DNA from: Ornithinimicrobium sp. F0845
Lineage (GTDB): Bacteria > Actinomycetota > Actinomycetes > Actinomycetales > Dermatophilaceae
Length of the DNA: 64,000 nt
Direction: 5' to 3'
Assembly: GCF_023015765.1 (NCBI RefSeq)
Contig: NZ_JALKAL010000002.1
Span: 221,778 to 285,777, forward strand
The notes below the pieces were generated by a model. It saw only the letters and a list, made by a program, of their open reading frames with translations, did no database searches and was not told where the DNA came from. Numbering within the stretch: position 1 is the first letter of the stretch; every line of letters begins with the position of its first letter. Position numbers and translations under genes: made by a program. Shown here piece after piece: positions 16,768-26,646 of the stretch.

Positions 16768-17016
16768 ATGGATTGGCGCAGTCGCGCTGCCTGCCTGGAC
16801 GAGGACCCGGAGCTGTTCTTTCCGATCGGCAACACGGGTCCCGCCCTGCAGCAGATCGAGGAGGCCAAGGCCGTCTGCCGACGCTGCCCAGTGATGGACA
16901 CCTGCCTGAAGTGGGCGCTTGAGACCGGCCAGGACGCAGGGGTCTGGGGCGGTCTCTCCGAGGACGAGCGCCGGGCGCTGAAGCGCCGCAAGGCACGCGC
17001 CCGCCGAGCGGGCTAA
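16768..17016 (+). CDS. whiB1: WhiB1, 4Fe-4S transcription factor
   Basis: 82 residues. The four cluster ligands are C9, C37, C40 and C46 (RCPVMDTC), followed by the turn GVWGG and a basic tail (KRRKARARR) that contacts DNA. The sequence matches WhiB1 of M. tuberculosis (DEDPELFFP, GVWGGLSEDERRALKRR) rather than other Wbl paralogues. WhiB1 is an NO-sensitive essential regulator that binds the primary sigma factor. GAGGAG lies 7 bp before the ATG. It faces pdtaS, as Rv3219 faces Rv3220c. Confidence 0.95.
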   Translation: MDWRSRAACLDEDPELFFPIGNTGPALQQIEEAKAVCRRCPVMDTCLKWALETGQDAGVWGGLSEDERRALKRRKARARRAG

Positions 17017-17033
17017 CACATCGCAGACGCCTG

Positions 17034-18548
17034 TCACGCCTCGGCTGACAGCCCCCGGAGCCGCACGACGAACCGCACGACGGTTCCGTGCGGCTCCCGC
17101 GTTTCCCAGGTGATCTCCCCGCGCAGATCGCTGATGAGGGCCTGGACGATCTGCATTCCCAGCCCGGTGCCGGGCTGATGGTCCTCGGGCAGACCGCTCC
17201 CGTCATCGGTCACGGTCACCGTCAGCAGGTCCCCAGTGTCGTCATCGGCCTCTGCCCCGGTGGCCGAACCCCGCTGAGCCTCGATCACGACCGAGCCGAC
17301 CGGCTCACCGTCCACCGTGGGGCGGCTGGTGTCGAAGGCGTGCTCCACCGCGTTGTGCACCAGCTCGGCGAGGATCATCGCCAGGGGTGTGGCGTCCTCG
17401 GCGCGCACGCGTCCGAACGACCCCCGGTGCCCTGCGCTGACCCGCGCGCTCCCCTGTGACGCCACCTCCACGGTGGCGCGGGCGATCCGCACTGCGATCT
17501 CGTCGAACAGCACGGTCTCGTCGAAGCCGTGGCTGAGTGTGTCGTGCACGAGGGCGACCGTGGAGACCCGTCGTCCCGCCTCCTGCAGCGCCTGCTTGGC
17601 ACCCGGGTCGTCGAGCCGGCGGGACTGCAGCCGCAGCAGCGCCGAGACCGTCTGCAGGTTGTTCTTGACCCGGTGGTGGATCTCCCGGATGGTGGCGTCC
17701 TTGGTGAGCAGCTCCCGCTCGCGCCGACGCAGCTCGCTGACGTCCCGCACCAGCAGCATGGCGCCGTAGCGCGTGCCACCGTCGAGCAACGGGACGGCGC
17801 GCATCGTCAGGTTGATCCGTGTTGTCTCGATCTCCGTGCCCCACGGTGCTCGACCGGTCAGCACCAGGGGCATGGTCTCATCGAGCGTGGCGCCCGTCGG
17901 CAGGCGGCTGGTCACGATCTCCGAGAGATCTGTGCCGGTCACCTGGTCGGTGTAGCCCAGCCGGCGCAGCGCCGAGATCGCGTTGGGGCTGGCGTAGTCG
18001 ATGTGTCCCTCCCCGTCGAGCCGCAGCACCCCGTCCCCCACGCGCGGGGTGCCGCGACCGATCCCCGTCGGCGCCAGCTCGCTGGGGAAGCTCCCCTGGC
18101 CCACCATCCGCAGCAACGCCTGGGCCAGTTGCAGGTAGTTGACCTCGAGGCCACCCTGCTGACGCATACTGTGCAGGTCAGTGTGCCGGACCAGGACGCC
18201 GACCGCACGACGGGCCCGGACCACGGGGACATACTGCTCCCGGATCGACTCCATCTCCGGTGGGTCGACAGAGCGGATCGTGCGCAGCACGTGCTCCAGC
18301 ACCTCACGACGCTCTGTCTCGGCGGTCAACCCGACCACGTCGTCGTTGTAGAAGTTGGGCCCGGTGGTGGGCCGAGCGTGGGCCACGAGCACCCAGCCGT
18401 CCTCACCGTCGGCCGTGGGCACCCACAGCGTCAGGTCCGAGAAGGACAGGTCCGCCACCATCTGCCAGTCGCCCACGAGTCGCCGCAGCCAGTCGGCATC
18501 CGCCCGGGACAGGGATGCCCGGCCGATGACGTCGCGCAGGGTCGGCAC
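17034..18548 (-). CDS. pdtaS: PdtaS-type sensor histidine kinase
   Basis: 504 residues: an N-terminal GAF-like domain (about 15-140), a PAS-like domain (about 170-290), a HisKA_2 phosphoacceptor helix with REIHHRVKNNLQTVSALLRLQ (the usual H-box of this group), and an HATPase (ELVHNAVEHAF, DDGSGLP, GLGMQIVQ). No membrane segment, so it is a cytosolic sensor. In mycobacteria PdtaS phosphorylates PdtaR, an ANTAR antiterminator; no pdtaR is in the window. It starts 29 bp after the gdh stop on the same strand, so read-through is likely. Confidence 0.92.
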   Translation of the reverse strand: MPTLRDVIGRASLSRADADWLRRLVGDWQMVADLSFSDLTLWVPTADGEDGWVLVAHARPTTGPNFYNDDVVGLTAETERREVLEHVLRTIRSVDPPEMESIREQYVPVVRARRAVGVLVRHTDLHSMRQQGGLEVNYLQLAQALLRMVGQGSFPSELAPTGIGRGTPRVGDGVLRLDGEGHIDYASPNAISALRRLGYTDQVTGTDLSEIVTSRLPTGATLDETMPLVLTGRAPWGTEIETTRINLTMRAVPLLDGGTRYGAMLLVRDVSELRRRERELLTKDATIREIHHRVKNNLQTVSALLRLQSRRLDDPGAKQALQEAGRRVSTVALVHDTLSHGFDETVLFDEIAVRIARATVEVASQGSARVSAGHRGSFGRVRAEDATPLAMILAELVHNAVEHAFDTSRPTVDGEPVGSVVIEAQRGSATGAEADDDTGDLLTVTVTDDGSGLPEDHQPGTGLGMQIVQALISDLRGEITWETREPHGTVVRFVVRLRGLSAEA

Positions 18549-18577
18549 CTCCGCAGACTAACGCGCCAGCGCGTGGG

Positions 18578-21500
18578 TCAGTTGCTCGCGCCCTGGCGCA
18601 CCAGGCCGCGCAGCGCACGCAGCGCCACGGACAACGGCCCCATACCCGGGGTCTCCAGCCGGTTGACGTTGTTCAGCACCTGGCTCACGCGGGTGATCGC
18701 CTCGGCGTTGCTCTCGGCCCACTGCTCGAGCTGCGCGCGTTCGTCGGCACCTGAGTCCGCGGTGCTGCCGAGGACCGTGCGCGTCAGCGCCTTGAGCACG
18801 CCGTAGAGGTCGTCGCGCATCGCGCCCCGGGCCAGGGAGTCCCAGCGGTCGTGCCGGGGCAGCTCGGCCACACGGTTGAGCAGCGTGTCGATCCGGAAGC
18901 GTTCGGACACCCCGAAGTAGAGGGCCGCGGTCTCCTCGAGTGGGCGGTCGGTCTCCTGGGCCAGCTCGACGATGTCGAGGACGGAGAAGGAGTCCAGCAG
19001 ACCCGCGTAGGTGATCGCCAGGTCTTCGGGAACCCCGCCACTGCGGGCCTCCTGCGCCTGCTGCTCGAAACGCTCCCGCTCCTCTGCCTGGAGGAACTGG
19101 GCCAGCAACGGACGCAGGGTGCTCACCGGGCCGGTGAACCGTTCGATCTCGCGGTCCATCTCCCCGGTCAGCGACTGGTTGTTGAGGAACCACCGGACGC
19201 TGCGGTCCATCAGGCGCCGGAACTCGAGGTAGAGCTTGGTCTGCAGCTGGGTAGGCACCACGTTGTCCAGTGCCTCGACCCGCTCCATGAAGCCGGCCAT
19301 GTCGAAGACCTCCCGGCACACCACGAAGGCGCGGGCGATCTGGGGCATCGTCGCCCCGGTCTCCTCGACGCACCGGAAGGCGAAGGTGACCCCACCCCGG
19401 TTGACCATCGCGTTGGCCAGGTCGTTGACGATGATCTGCCGACGCAGGGGGTGATCGCCGAGACGGTCACCCAGCCTTTCCTGGAGGGGTTCTGGGAAGT
19501 AGCCCCGCAGTGCGTGCTCGAAGTACGGGGAGTCGGGCAGGTCGGACTCGCCGAGCTCCTCCTTCAGGTTCAGCTTGGAGTAGGCGACCAGCACGGAGAA
19601 CTCCGGGGAGGTCAGTCCGGTGCCGTTCTCCTCGTGCTCGTGCATCGCACGGTCGTCCGGCAGGAACTCCAGCTCCCGGTCCAGCCCGGCCTGCGCGGAG
19701 AGGTGGTCCATGAGCCTGCGGTGCACGGGTGCCATGACCCCGCCCTGGTCACGCGAGTTGCCGATCAGGACGTTCTGCTCGTAGTTGGTCCGCAGGACCC
19801 GGTGGGCCACGTCGTCGGTCATCGAGGCCAGCAGCTCGTCGCGCTGTTCGAGGGACATCTCGCCGTCGGCGACGACCGGGGCCAGCGCGATCTTGATGTT
19901 GACCTCGTGGTCGGAGGTGTCGACACCGGCCGAGTTGTCGATCGCGTCGGTGTTGATGTGGATCCCGGCCCGGGCGGCCTCGATGCGACCGCGCTGGCTG
20001 AAGCCCAGGTTGCCGCCCTCGCCGACCACCTTGACCCGCAGGTCACCACCGTTGATGCGGATCGCGTCGTTGGCACGGTCACCGATGTCGCTGTCCGACT
20101 CCTGAGCGGACTTCACGTAGGTGCCGATGCCGCCGTTCCACAGCAGGTCGACCGGGGCCTTGAGCACCGCGGTGAGCAGCTCGTTGGGCGTCATCTTCGT
20201 CGTGCCCTCGTCGAGGCCGAGGACCTCGCGCACCTGGGGTGTGATGTCGATGGACTTGGCAGACCTCGGATAGACACCGCCGCCCTCGCTGATGAGCGAC
20301 TCGTCGTAGTCGGCCCAGCTGGAGCCGGCCAGGTCGAACAGCCGCTGCCGCTCCGCGAAGGAGGTCGCCGCGTCCGGGTCGGGGTCGAGGAACACGTGCC
20401 GGTGGTCGAACGCGCCGACCAGCCGGATGTGCTCGGACAACAGCATGCCGTTGCCGAAGACGTCGCCGCTCATGTCACCGATGCCGACGGCCGTGAAGTC
20501 CTCGGACTGCGTGTCATGGCCGAGCTCGCGGAAGTGCCGCTTCACCGACTCCCAGGCGCCGCGGGCCGTGATGCCCATGCCCTTGTGGTCGTAGCCGGCC
20601 GACCCACCCGAGGCGAAGGCGTCGTCCAGCCAGAAGCCGTACTCACGCGAGACGCTGTTGGCGATGTCGCTGAACTTGGCGGTGCCCTTGTCCGCGGCCA
20701 CGACCAGGTAGCTGTCGTCGCCGTCGCGCCGGACCACGTTCTCCGGGGGCACGATCTCCCCGCCCACCCGGTTGTCGGTGACGTCCAGCAGACCCTTGAT
20801 GAAGATCCGATAGCACCCGATGCCCTCGTTGAGCCAGGCGTCCCGGTCACTGGGCGGCGGCAGCTGCTTGGCCACGAAGCCGCCCTTGGAACCGGTCGGC
20901 ACGATCACAGCGTTCTTGACCATCTGCGCCTTGACCAGGCCCAGCACCTCGGTGCGGAAGTCCTCCCGACGGTCGCTCCACCGCAGTCCGCCGCGGGCGA
21001 CAGGACCGAAGCGCAGGTGCACACCCTCGATGCGGGGCGCATAGACCCAGATCTCATAGGCCGGCCGAGGCTCGGGCAGCCCCTCGATGTCGCGTGGGCT
21101 GAGCTTGAGCGAGACGTGCGGCTTGGCTCGCCCATCCTCGTCCAACTGGTAGAAGTTGGTCCGCAGCGTGCCCTCCACGACCGAGATCAGCTGCCGGATG
21201 ATCCGGTCCTGGTCCAGGCTGGCCACGTCGTTCAGTGCCTCGTGGATCTGCCCGATCACCGTGGCCGCGGCCTCATCACGCTGGTCGTTCCCGGCGCCGG
21301 TCGAGGGATCGAAGCGCGCGGCGAACAGGTCCACCACGAGCCGGGCGATGTGCGGGTTGGCGACCAGCGCCGACTCGAGGTACTCCAGGCTGAAGGACCC
21401 CACCTGGCGGACATACCGGACCAGGGTCCGCAGGATGACGACGTCGCGCCAGGACAGGTCCGCACCGAGCACGAGCGCGTTGAGGCTGTCGCTCTCACCC

Positions 21501-23377
21501 TGACGGCTCCACGCGACGGCGAAGGCTTCCTCGAACTCGGCGGCGACCTCCTCCTCGGAGCGCAGGTCGTTGCCCTCCCAGACCGTGGGGTCCTTGGCAC
21601 GCAGACCGAAGTCGTAGATCCGCATGGCGATGTCGTCGGCGTCCTCCCCGACGACGTAGGGCCGCTCGTCGGTCACCTCCACGCCGAGGTGGCTGAAGAT
21701 CGGCATCGCCTCGGTGAGCGTCATCGCCTCCTGGCGGTAGAGCTTGAGCCGGCGCTCCCCCTCGGGTGCACCCTCCTCGGCATAGAGGCGCAGCCGCATG
21801 TTGCGCTTCGGGTCGGAGACGACGGAGCGGATGCGCGCCAGGTCGGTGTAGCCCGTCGCCGGCTCGAAGTCCTCCTTGTACCCCTCGGGGAACGCCGCCG
21901 AGAAACTCGCGGCGGTGTCACCGACCGTCTCGTCCTCCTCGTGCTCCTGGATGACGTCGGTGAGCTTCTCCTGCCAGGTGCGCATCGCGTCCTGGACCCG
22001 CTCCTCCAGCGCAGTGGTGTCCACGTCCGGGATGTTCCCCCCCGGCTGCATCCGCAGCACGTAGTGGACCTGCGCCAGCGCTGCCTCCCCGACGCGTGTG
22101 GTGTAGTCAACCGTCTCTGCCCCGTAGGCCTCACGGAGGATCTGTTCGATCCGCACCCGCACCGCCGTGTTGAACCGGTCCCTGGGCATGAACACCAGGA
22201 TGGAGACGAAGCGCCCGAACTCGTCCTTGCGCGCGAGCAACCGCGAGCCCCGCCGCTCCTGCAGGTGCAGCACCTCGTTGGCGCTGTCCGCCAGCCAGTC
22301 CGTGTCCGCCTGGAAGAGCTCGTCGCGGGGGTAGTTCTCCAGCACCCCCATGAGGTCCTTGCCGGAGTGGCTGTCGGGGGCGTAGCCGCTGCGCGCCAGG
22401 ATGGTGCGCACCTTCTCCCCGATCACCGGCAACCGGGTGACCGACTCCGCATAGGCACTCTGGGTGAACAGGCCGAGGAAGCGCCGCTCACCGATCACGG
22501 CGCCGTCGGCATCGAACTTCCGGACACCGATGTAGTCGAGGTAGACCGGCCGGTGCACGGTCGCCCGCGAGTTGGCCTTGGTGATCGTCAGGAGCCGGGG
22601 CTCGCGGGCCGTGGCAGCGGCCTCGGGACGCAGGCGGCTGACCGACGGCGCCTGGCCCTCCGGCACGCGCAGCAGACCCAGGCCGGTCCCGGGCTTGGAG
22701 CGCAGCGCGTCGCTGCCGTCCTCCTGGACGAGTTCGTACTCGCGGTAGCCGAGGAAGGTGAAGTGGTTGTCCTCCAGCCAGGTGAGGAACTCGATCGTCG
22801 GTCCCACCGAGTCCTGGTCGACCGTGTCCGGCACCCCCTCCTCGAGCTCGAAGATCAGGTCGCGCGCCTGCTTGCGCATCGCCCGCCAGTCTGAGCAGGC
22901 CCGGCGCACGTCCTCGAGCACCTCGAGGAGCCGGGACTGGAGCGCCTCACGCGAGGACTCCTGGGGGATCCGGTCGATCTCCACGTGGATCCAGGACTCG
23001 ACCCGGTCGTCGTGGCCGGCCTCACTGGTGTCGACGTCGACGACCTCGTGGGTCTCGGCGGAGCCGCGCACCACGATCTGCGGGTGCAGGAGCAGGTGCA
23101 CGGACAGTCCGCGGGTGCTCAGCTCGCCCAGGACCGAGTCGACCAGGAACGGCATGTTGTCGGTGACGACCTGCACGACAGTATGCCGTGAGGTCCAGCC
23201 TTCCTGGGCGCGCGAGGGATTGAGCACCCGGACCTGGGTGGTGCCGGGTTCGCGCCGGCTCGACAGCTCCGCGACCTGCCCTGCGATGGCCTCACGGACG
23301 TCCGGTCCGCGCTCCAGCAGGTCCGTGTGGGAAGCGTGCCGGTAGAACCGGTCGAGCAGGGTGTCGTCGGACGACAT
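18578..23377 (-). CDS. gdh: large NAD-specific glutamate dehydrogenase
   Basis: 1599 residues, the size of the 180-kDa GDH class (Streptomyces and M. tuberculosis Rv2476c). It oxidatively deaminates glutamate to 2-oxoglutarate. The long N-terminal ACT-like regulatory region spans roughly the first 700 residues. The catalytic core follows, with RGGLRWSDRREDFRTEVLGLVKAQMVKNAVIVPTGSKGG split over the substrate-binding Lys residues, and then a dinucleotide fold near GVGDMSGDVFGNGML-like sequence (read GIGDMSGDVFGNGML). I chose the ATG at 23377; the open frame upstream has no similarity. Expression may be tied to pdtaS downstream. Confidence 0.95.
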   Translation of the reverse strand: MSSDDTLLDRFYRHASHTDLLERGPDVREAIAGQVAELSSRREPGTTQVRVLNPSRAQEGWTSRHTVVQVVTDNMPFLVDSVLGELSTRGLSVHLLLHPQIVVRGSAETHEVVDVDTSEAGHDDRVESWIHVEIDRIPQESSREALQSRLLEVLEDVRRACSDWRAMRKQARDLIFELEEGVPDTVDQDSVGPTIEFLTWLEDNHFTFLGYREYELVQEDGSDALRSKPGTGLGLLRVPEGQAPSVSRLRPEAAATAREPRLLTITKANSRATVHRPVYLDYIGVRKFDADGAVIGERRFLGLFTQSAYAESVTRLPVIGEKVRTILARSGYAPDSHSGKDLMGVLENYPRDELFQADTDWLADSANEVLHLQERRGSRLLARKDEFGRFVSILVFMPRDRFNTAVRVRIEQILREAYGAETVDYTTRVGEAALAQVHYVLRMQPGGNIPDVDTTALEERVQDAMRTWQEKLTDVIQEHEEDETVGDTAASFSAAFPEGYKEDFEPATGYTDLARIRSVVSDPKRNMRLRLYAEEGAPEGERRLKLYRQEAMTLTEAMPIFSHLGVEVTDERPYVVGEDADDIAMRIYDFGLRAKDPTVWEGNDLRSEEEVAAEFEEAFAVAWSRQGESDSLNALVLGADLSWRDVVILRTLVRYVRQVGSFSLEYLESALVANPHIARLVVDLFAARFDPSTGAGNDQRDEAAATVIGQIHEALNDVASLDQDRIIRQLISVVEGTLRTNFYQLDEDGRAKPHVSLKLSPRDIEGLPEPRPAYEIWVYAPRIEGVHLRFGPVARGGLRWSDRREDFRTEVLGLVKAQMVKNAVIVPTGSKGGFVAKQLPPPSDRDAWLNEGIGCYRIFIKGLLDVTDNRVGGEIVPPENVVRRDGDDSYLVVAADKGTAKFSDIANSVSREYGFWLDDAFASGGSAGYDHKGMGITARGAWESVKRHFRELGHDTQSEDFTAVGIGDMSGDVFGNGMLLSEHIRLVGAFDHRHVFLDPDPDAATSFAERQRLFDLAGSSWADYDESLISEGGGVYPRSAKSIDITPQVREVLGLDEGTTKMTPNELLTAVLKAPVDLLWNGGIGTYVKSAQESDSDIGDRANDAIRINGGDLRVKVVGEGGNLGFSQRGRIEAARAGIHINTDAIDNSAGVDTSDHEVNIKIALAPVVADGEMSLEQRDELLASMTDDVAHRVLRTNYEQNVLIGNSRDQGGVMAPVHRRLMDHLSAQAGLDRELEFLPDDRAMHEHEENGTGLTSPEFSVLVAYSKLNLKEELGESDLPDSPYFEHALRGYFPEPLQERLGDRLGDHPLRRQIIVNDLANAMVNRGGVTFAFRCVEETGATMPQIARAFVVCREVFDMAGFMERVEALDNVVPTQLQTKLYLEFRRLMDRSVRWFLNNQSLTGEMDREIERFTGPVSTLRPLLAQFLQAEERERFEQQAQEARSGGVPEDLAITYAGLLDSFSVLDIVELAQETDRPLEETAALYFGVSERFRIDTLLNRVAELPRHDRWDSLARGAMRDDLYGVLKALTRTVLGSTADSGADERAQLEQWAESNAEAITRVSQVLNNVNRLETPGMGPLSVALRALRGLVRQGASN

Positions 23378-23523
23378 GATCAGGCGTTCTCCTGTAGACG
23401 TGCCACGGCGGCGCACCCGGTCGTGCGCCGCCCCGAGCCTATCGCTCGCCACGGTGACCGGCAGGTCGGGCGGTGGTGGACAACCCCGGCCGAGTGTCCC
23501 CGCTCGACCGTAGGGTGTGCGAC

Positions 23524-23988
23524 ATGTCCGGGAACCCCTCATCGCTGCCGCTGCTCGGCCTGGCCGAGGAGCTCAGTGCCTGCGAGGTCCCCGTGGGTGA
23601 CCCCGTGACCGAGGACGCGCTGCGGGCGATCCTCGACCGCGTCGTGGACGCCGTGGTCGACGTCAGTCTGGGCAGGTCCACACTCTCCCGCCCCCACCCG
23701 CCCGGCGCCGGGGTCGCACCTGGCTCCACCGCACCGACCGCCCAGCTCGACCCGGTCGCCTGTTCTGCGCTCGCCGCCCGCTGCCACCGCGCGGCTGCCC
23801 TGCTGACCGAGGTGGAGGACCAGCGGCTCGCGGGCGTCGTGGCCTCGTGCCTGACCACGATCGCGGACGGCCTGCAGCGGTTGACCCAGGACGCGAGCGA
23901 CGCTCGCGTCCATCCACCAGCGGCCCAGCAACGGCTGCGGCGGAGCCTGGTCCGGGCCGGGGCGCTGTTGGACGCCGCAGCACCCTAA
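23524..23988 (+). CDS. small hypothetical protein
   Basis: 154 residues, mostly helical, Ala/Leu/Arg-rich, with a Pro-rich linker near residues 60-75. No signal, membrane segment or motif I recognise. It ends 9 bp before the DUF2505 gene, so the two form a small operon divergent from gdh. The ATG at 23524 was preferred over an upstream GTG at 23473, which would add a segment with no coding character. Confidence 0.65.
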   Translation: MSGNPSSLPLLGLAEELSACEVPVGDPVTEDALRAILDRVVDAVVDVSLGRSTLSRPHPPGAGVAPGSTAPTAQLDPVACSALAARCHRAAALLTEVEDQRLAGVVASCLTTIADGLQRLTQDASDARVHPPAAQQRLRRSLVRAGALLDAAAP

Positions 23989-23997
23989 AGTGACCCC

Positions 23998-24504
23998 ATG
24001 AGGATCCACGAGACCGTCGAGCACGCGGCGTCGCCGCAACAGGTGTTCGAGATGATCTGCTCCCCCGACTACCAGGAGCTGAAGTGCTCGCGCAGCGGCG
24101 CTATCGAGCACGAGGTCGCGATCGAGGTCGAGGAGGACGCACGCACGATCGTGACCCGCCGTCGGCTACCCACTGACGGTTTCCCTGACTTCGCCCGGAA
24201 GTTCGTCGGGGACTCCGTGGACGTCATCGAGACCACCGTGTGGGGCATGACCCCTGACGAGGACGGCGGCTACTCCGCCTCGCTCCACCTAGAGATCCCG
24301 CGGACGCCTGTCAGCATGTCCGGCAGCGTCGTGCTCGAGGCCACCGAGGCTGGCGGGACGCAGCACACGGTCGAGGGCGAGCTCAGGGCCAACGTCCCGT
24401 TCCTCGGGAGCAAGGTCGAGGCCGCCGTGGCCCCGGTGCTGGCCAAGGCGCTCCGGCTGGAGGGCCGGCTCTCCAGCGAGTGGTTCGAGGAGAACCCGGC
24501 CTGA
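23998..24504 (+). CDS. DUF2505 (SRPBCC/START-like) protein
   Basis: 168 residues. The opening MRIHETVEHAASPQQVFEMI and the body match DUF2505, a helix-grip fold with a hydrophobic cavity found mainly in actinobacteria. Such proteins may bind a lipid or polyketide; no ligand is known for this one. It ends with a helix (SSEWFEENPA) that would cap the cavity. It converges on pruA with 7 bp between stops. Confidence 0.85.
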   Translation: MRIHETVEHAASPQQVFEMICSPDYQELKCSRSGAIEHEVAIEVEEDARTIVTRRRLPTDGFPDFARKFVGDSVDVIETTVWGMTPDEDGGYSASLHLEIPRTPVSMSGSVVLEATEAGGTQHTVEGELRANVPFLGSKVEAAVAPVLAKALRLEGRLSSEWFEENPA

Positions 24505-24511
24505 CTCCCTC

Positions 24512-26140
24512 TCAGCCCATGTGCGGATAGCGCCACTCGGTCGGCGCCACGAAGGTCTCCTTGATAGACCGGGCGCTGGTCCACCGCAGCAGGTTCTGCA
24601 GGGAGCCCGCCTTGTCGTTGGTGCCGGAGGCCCGCGCACCGCCGAACGGCTGCTGTCCCACGACGGCGCCGGTGGGCTTGTCGTTGATGTAGAAGTTGCC
24701 CGCTGCGAACCGCAGCTTCTCCGTGGCCAGGGCGATGGCTGCCCGGTCGCGGGCGATGATCGCGCCGGTCAGCGCGTAGTGGGCCACCGACTCCATCTGG
24801 GTGAGCGTCTGCTCGAACTGGTCGTCCGGGTAGACGTGCACGGCCAGGATCGGCCCGAAGTACTCGGTCGTGAACGAGTCGTGGGTCGGGTCGGTCACCT
24901 CCAGGACGGTCGGGCGCACGAAGTATCCGATCGAGTCGTCGTACGTGCCGCCCGCCACGACCGTGACCGCGTCGTCGGCCTTGGCGCGGTCCAGGACGTC
25001 CTTGTGCTTGGCGAAGGCCCGGTCGTCGATCACCGCGCCCATGAAGTTGCTGAAGTCGCGGACGTCACCGACCGGCAGTGCGTCGGTGATCGAGGCCAGG
25101 TCGTCGCGGATCTGGCTCCACAACGAGGCCGGGACGTAGGCGCGGGAGGCTGCCGAGCACTTCTGTCCCTGGAACTCGAAGGCACCGCGCACCATGGCGG
25201 TCCGCAGCACGTCCGGATCGGCCGACGGGTGGGCGACGATGAAGTCCTTGCCGCCGGTCTCGCCCACGATCCGCGGGTAGGAGCGGTAGTCAGCGATGTT
25301 GGCGCCGATCTTGCTCCAGAGCAGCTGGAAGACCCGGGTCGACCCGGTGAAGTGAATGCCCGCGAGGTCCGGGTGCTCGAGGGCGACGTCGGACACCTCG
25401 ATGCCGTGCCCGGTGACCATGTTGATGACCCCGTCGGGCAGGCCCGCCTCCTGCAGGATCTCCATCACGACCGAGGCGGCCCGCTGCTGGGTGGTCGCCG
25501 GCTTCCACACGACGGTGTTGCCCATCAGGGCCGGTGCGGTAGGCAGGTTGCCGGAGATGGCGGTGAAGTTGAAGGGGGTGACCGCGTAGACGAAGCCCTC
25601 GAGCGGGCGCTGGTCGGTGCGGTTCCACACACCGGTGGCGTTTCGTATCGGCTGGTCGGCAAGGATCTGCCGACCGAAGTAGGCATTGAACCGCCAGAAG
25701 TCGATCAGCTCGCAGGCAGAGTCGATCTCGGCCTGGTAGGGAGTCTTCGACTGCCCCAGCATGGTCGCCGCGTTCAGTCGTGCGCGCCAGGGGCCGGAGA
25801 GCAGCTCGGCCGCCCGCAGCAGGATCGCGGCCCGGTCGTCGAAGTCCATCGCGGCCCAGCCCGGCGCGGCCTCGCGCGCCGCGTTGATCGCCGCCTCCGC
25901 ATCAGCCGCCTGGGCGTTGCGCAGCGTCCCGAGGACCTCGGCGTGGGCGTGGGGCTGGACGACCTCGATCTCCTCGCCGCCGCCGGTCACCCGCTGGCCA
26001 CCGATGACGTGGGGCAGGTCGACAGGGGTGTTGGCCATCTCGGCGATGGCTACCTCCAGCTCGGCCCTCTCGGGGCTGCCGGGTGCGTAGTCCCGCACCG
26101 GCTCGTTGATCGGCTCGGGAACACTCGTCACGGCATCCAT
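24512..26140 (-). CDS. pruA: L-glutamate gamma-semialdehyde (P5C) dehydrogenase
   Basis: 542 residues, the length of the monofunctional enzyme. It oxidises glutamate semialdehyde, formed from proline or ornithine, to glutamate with NAD. Visible are the catalytic Cys in GQKCSAASR, the general-base Glu in GETGGKDF, the cofactor loop FTGSTRVF, and TPFNFTAISGN at the nucleotide site. The start at 26140 (MDAVTSVPEP) is conserved in style. No proline dehydrogenase is in the window. Glutamate from this step would feed the GDH encoded at 18578-23377 (inference). Confidence 0.95.
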   Translation of the reverse strand: MDAVTSVPEPINEPVRDYAPGSPERAELEVAIAEMANTPVDLPHVIGGQRVTGGGEEIEVVQPHAHAEVLGTLRNAQAADAEAAINAAREAAPGWAAMDFDDRAAILLRAAELLSGPWRARLNAATMLGQSKTPYQAEIDSACELIDFWRFNAYFGRQILADQPIRNATGVWNRTDQRPLEGFVYAVTPFNFTAISGNLPTAPALMGNTVVWKPATTQQRAASVVMEILQEAGLPDGVINMVTGHGIEVSDVALEHPDLAGIHFTGSTRVFQLLWSKIGANIADYRSYPRIVGETGGKDFIVAHPSADPDVLRTAMVRGAFEFQGQKCSAASRAYVPASLWSQIRDDLASITDALPVGDVRDFSNFMGAVIDDRAFAKHKDVLDRAKADDAVTVVAGGTYDDSIGYFVRPTVLEVTDPTHDSFTTEYFGPILAVHVYPDDQFEQTLTQMESVAHYALTGAIIARDRAAIALATEKLRFAAGNFYINDKPTGAVVGQQPFGGARASGTNDKAGSLQNLLRWTSARSIKETFVAPTEWRYPHMG

Positions 26141-26195
26141 CGGTCTGTTCCTCCAGTCGTTGGGGTGGTCTCGGCATTGAGCCCGGTCGTCATGG

Positions 26196-26633
26196 TCACA
26201 GCAACGCCCGCACGTCGGCAAGCTCGGTGGCGTCGTACCAGGAGAGCTCGATCACGTGCTCATCGTCCGAGACGGACGACACCTCACCCACTAGGTCGTC
26301 ACCGGCGTGCAGGGAGGCGATCCTCGGGAGGGTGACGGATCCGCGGAGCAGGACCCGCGAACCGGTCGGGCCACTGTCATCGATGGTATCGCGGGCGACG
26401 TCAGCGGCCGCCACGAGCACCGGCTGCCCCTCCTGCAGGCAGTAGGCCGCTGCGTCCTGGAGCGCGGCGTACTCCCACGACTCCTCGTCACCGGAGGGGT
26501 CGGACCGGCGCACCGACTCGGTGACGACGAACGCGACCAGGTCACCCGGCATACTCCCGGTCTCGTGCAGGGTCTGCGCCAGGTCGGCGGTGAGGGGGAG
26601 GTAGCAGCGGACCTGTGGGGGGATGGGGGCCAT
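26196..26633 (-). CDS. DUF6912-like protein
   Basis: 145 residues. The opening (RCYLPLTADLAQTL) and ESWEYAALQDAAAYCL match the small actinobacterial family named DUF6912, function unknown. The ATG at 26633 has AGGAGAG at ideal spacing, so I prefer it over the GTG at 26657, which would overlap the stop of the preceding acyltransferase gene. It lies 13 bp after that gene and 55 bp before pruA, and is probably in one transcript with both. Confidence 0.65.
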   Translation of the reverse strand: MAPIPPQVRCYLPLTADLAQTLHETGSMPGDLVAFVVTESVRRSDPSGDEESWEYAALQDAAAYCLQEGQPVLVAAADVARDTIDDSGPTGSRVLLRGSVTLPRIASLHAGDDLVGEVSSVSDDEHVIELSWYDATELADVRALL

Positions 26634-26646
26634 CGTCTCTCCTGTC

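Noticed and set aside
18851-22894. 1347-residue open frame on the plus strand across gdh
   Set aside because: It is antisense to the well-supported NAD-glutamate dehydrogenase, has no recognisable domain and shows the His/Asp/Val/Gly/Arg-rich composition of GC-rich shadow frames.
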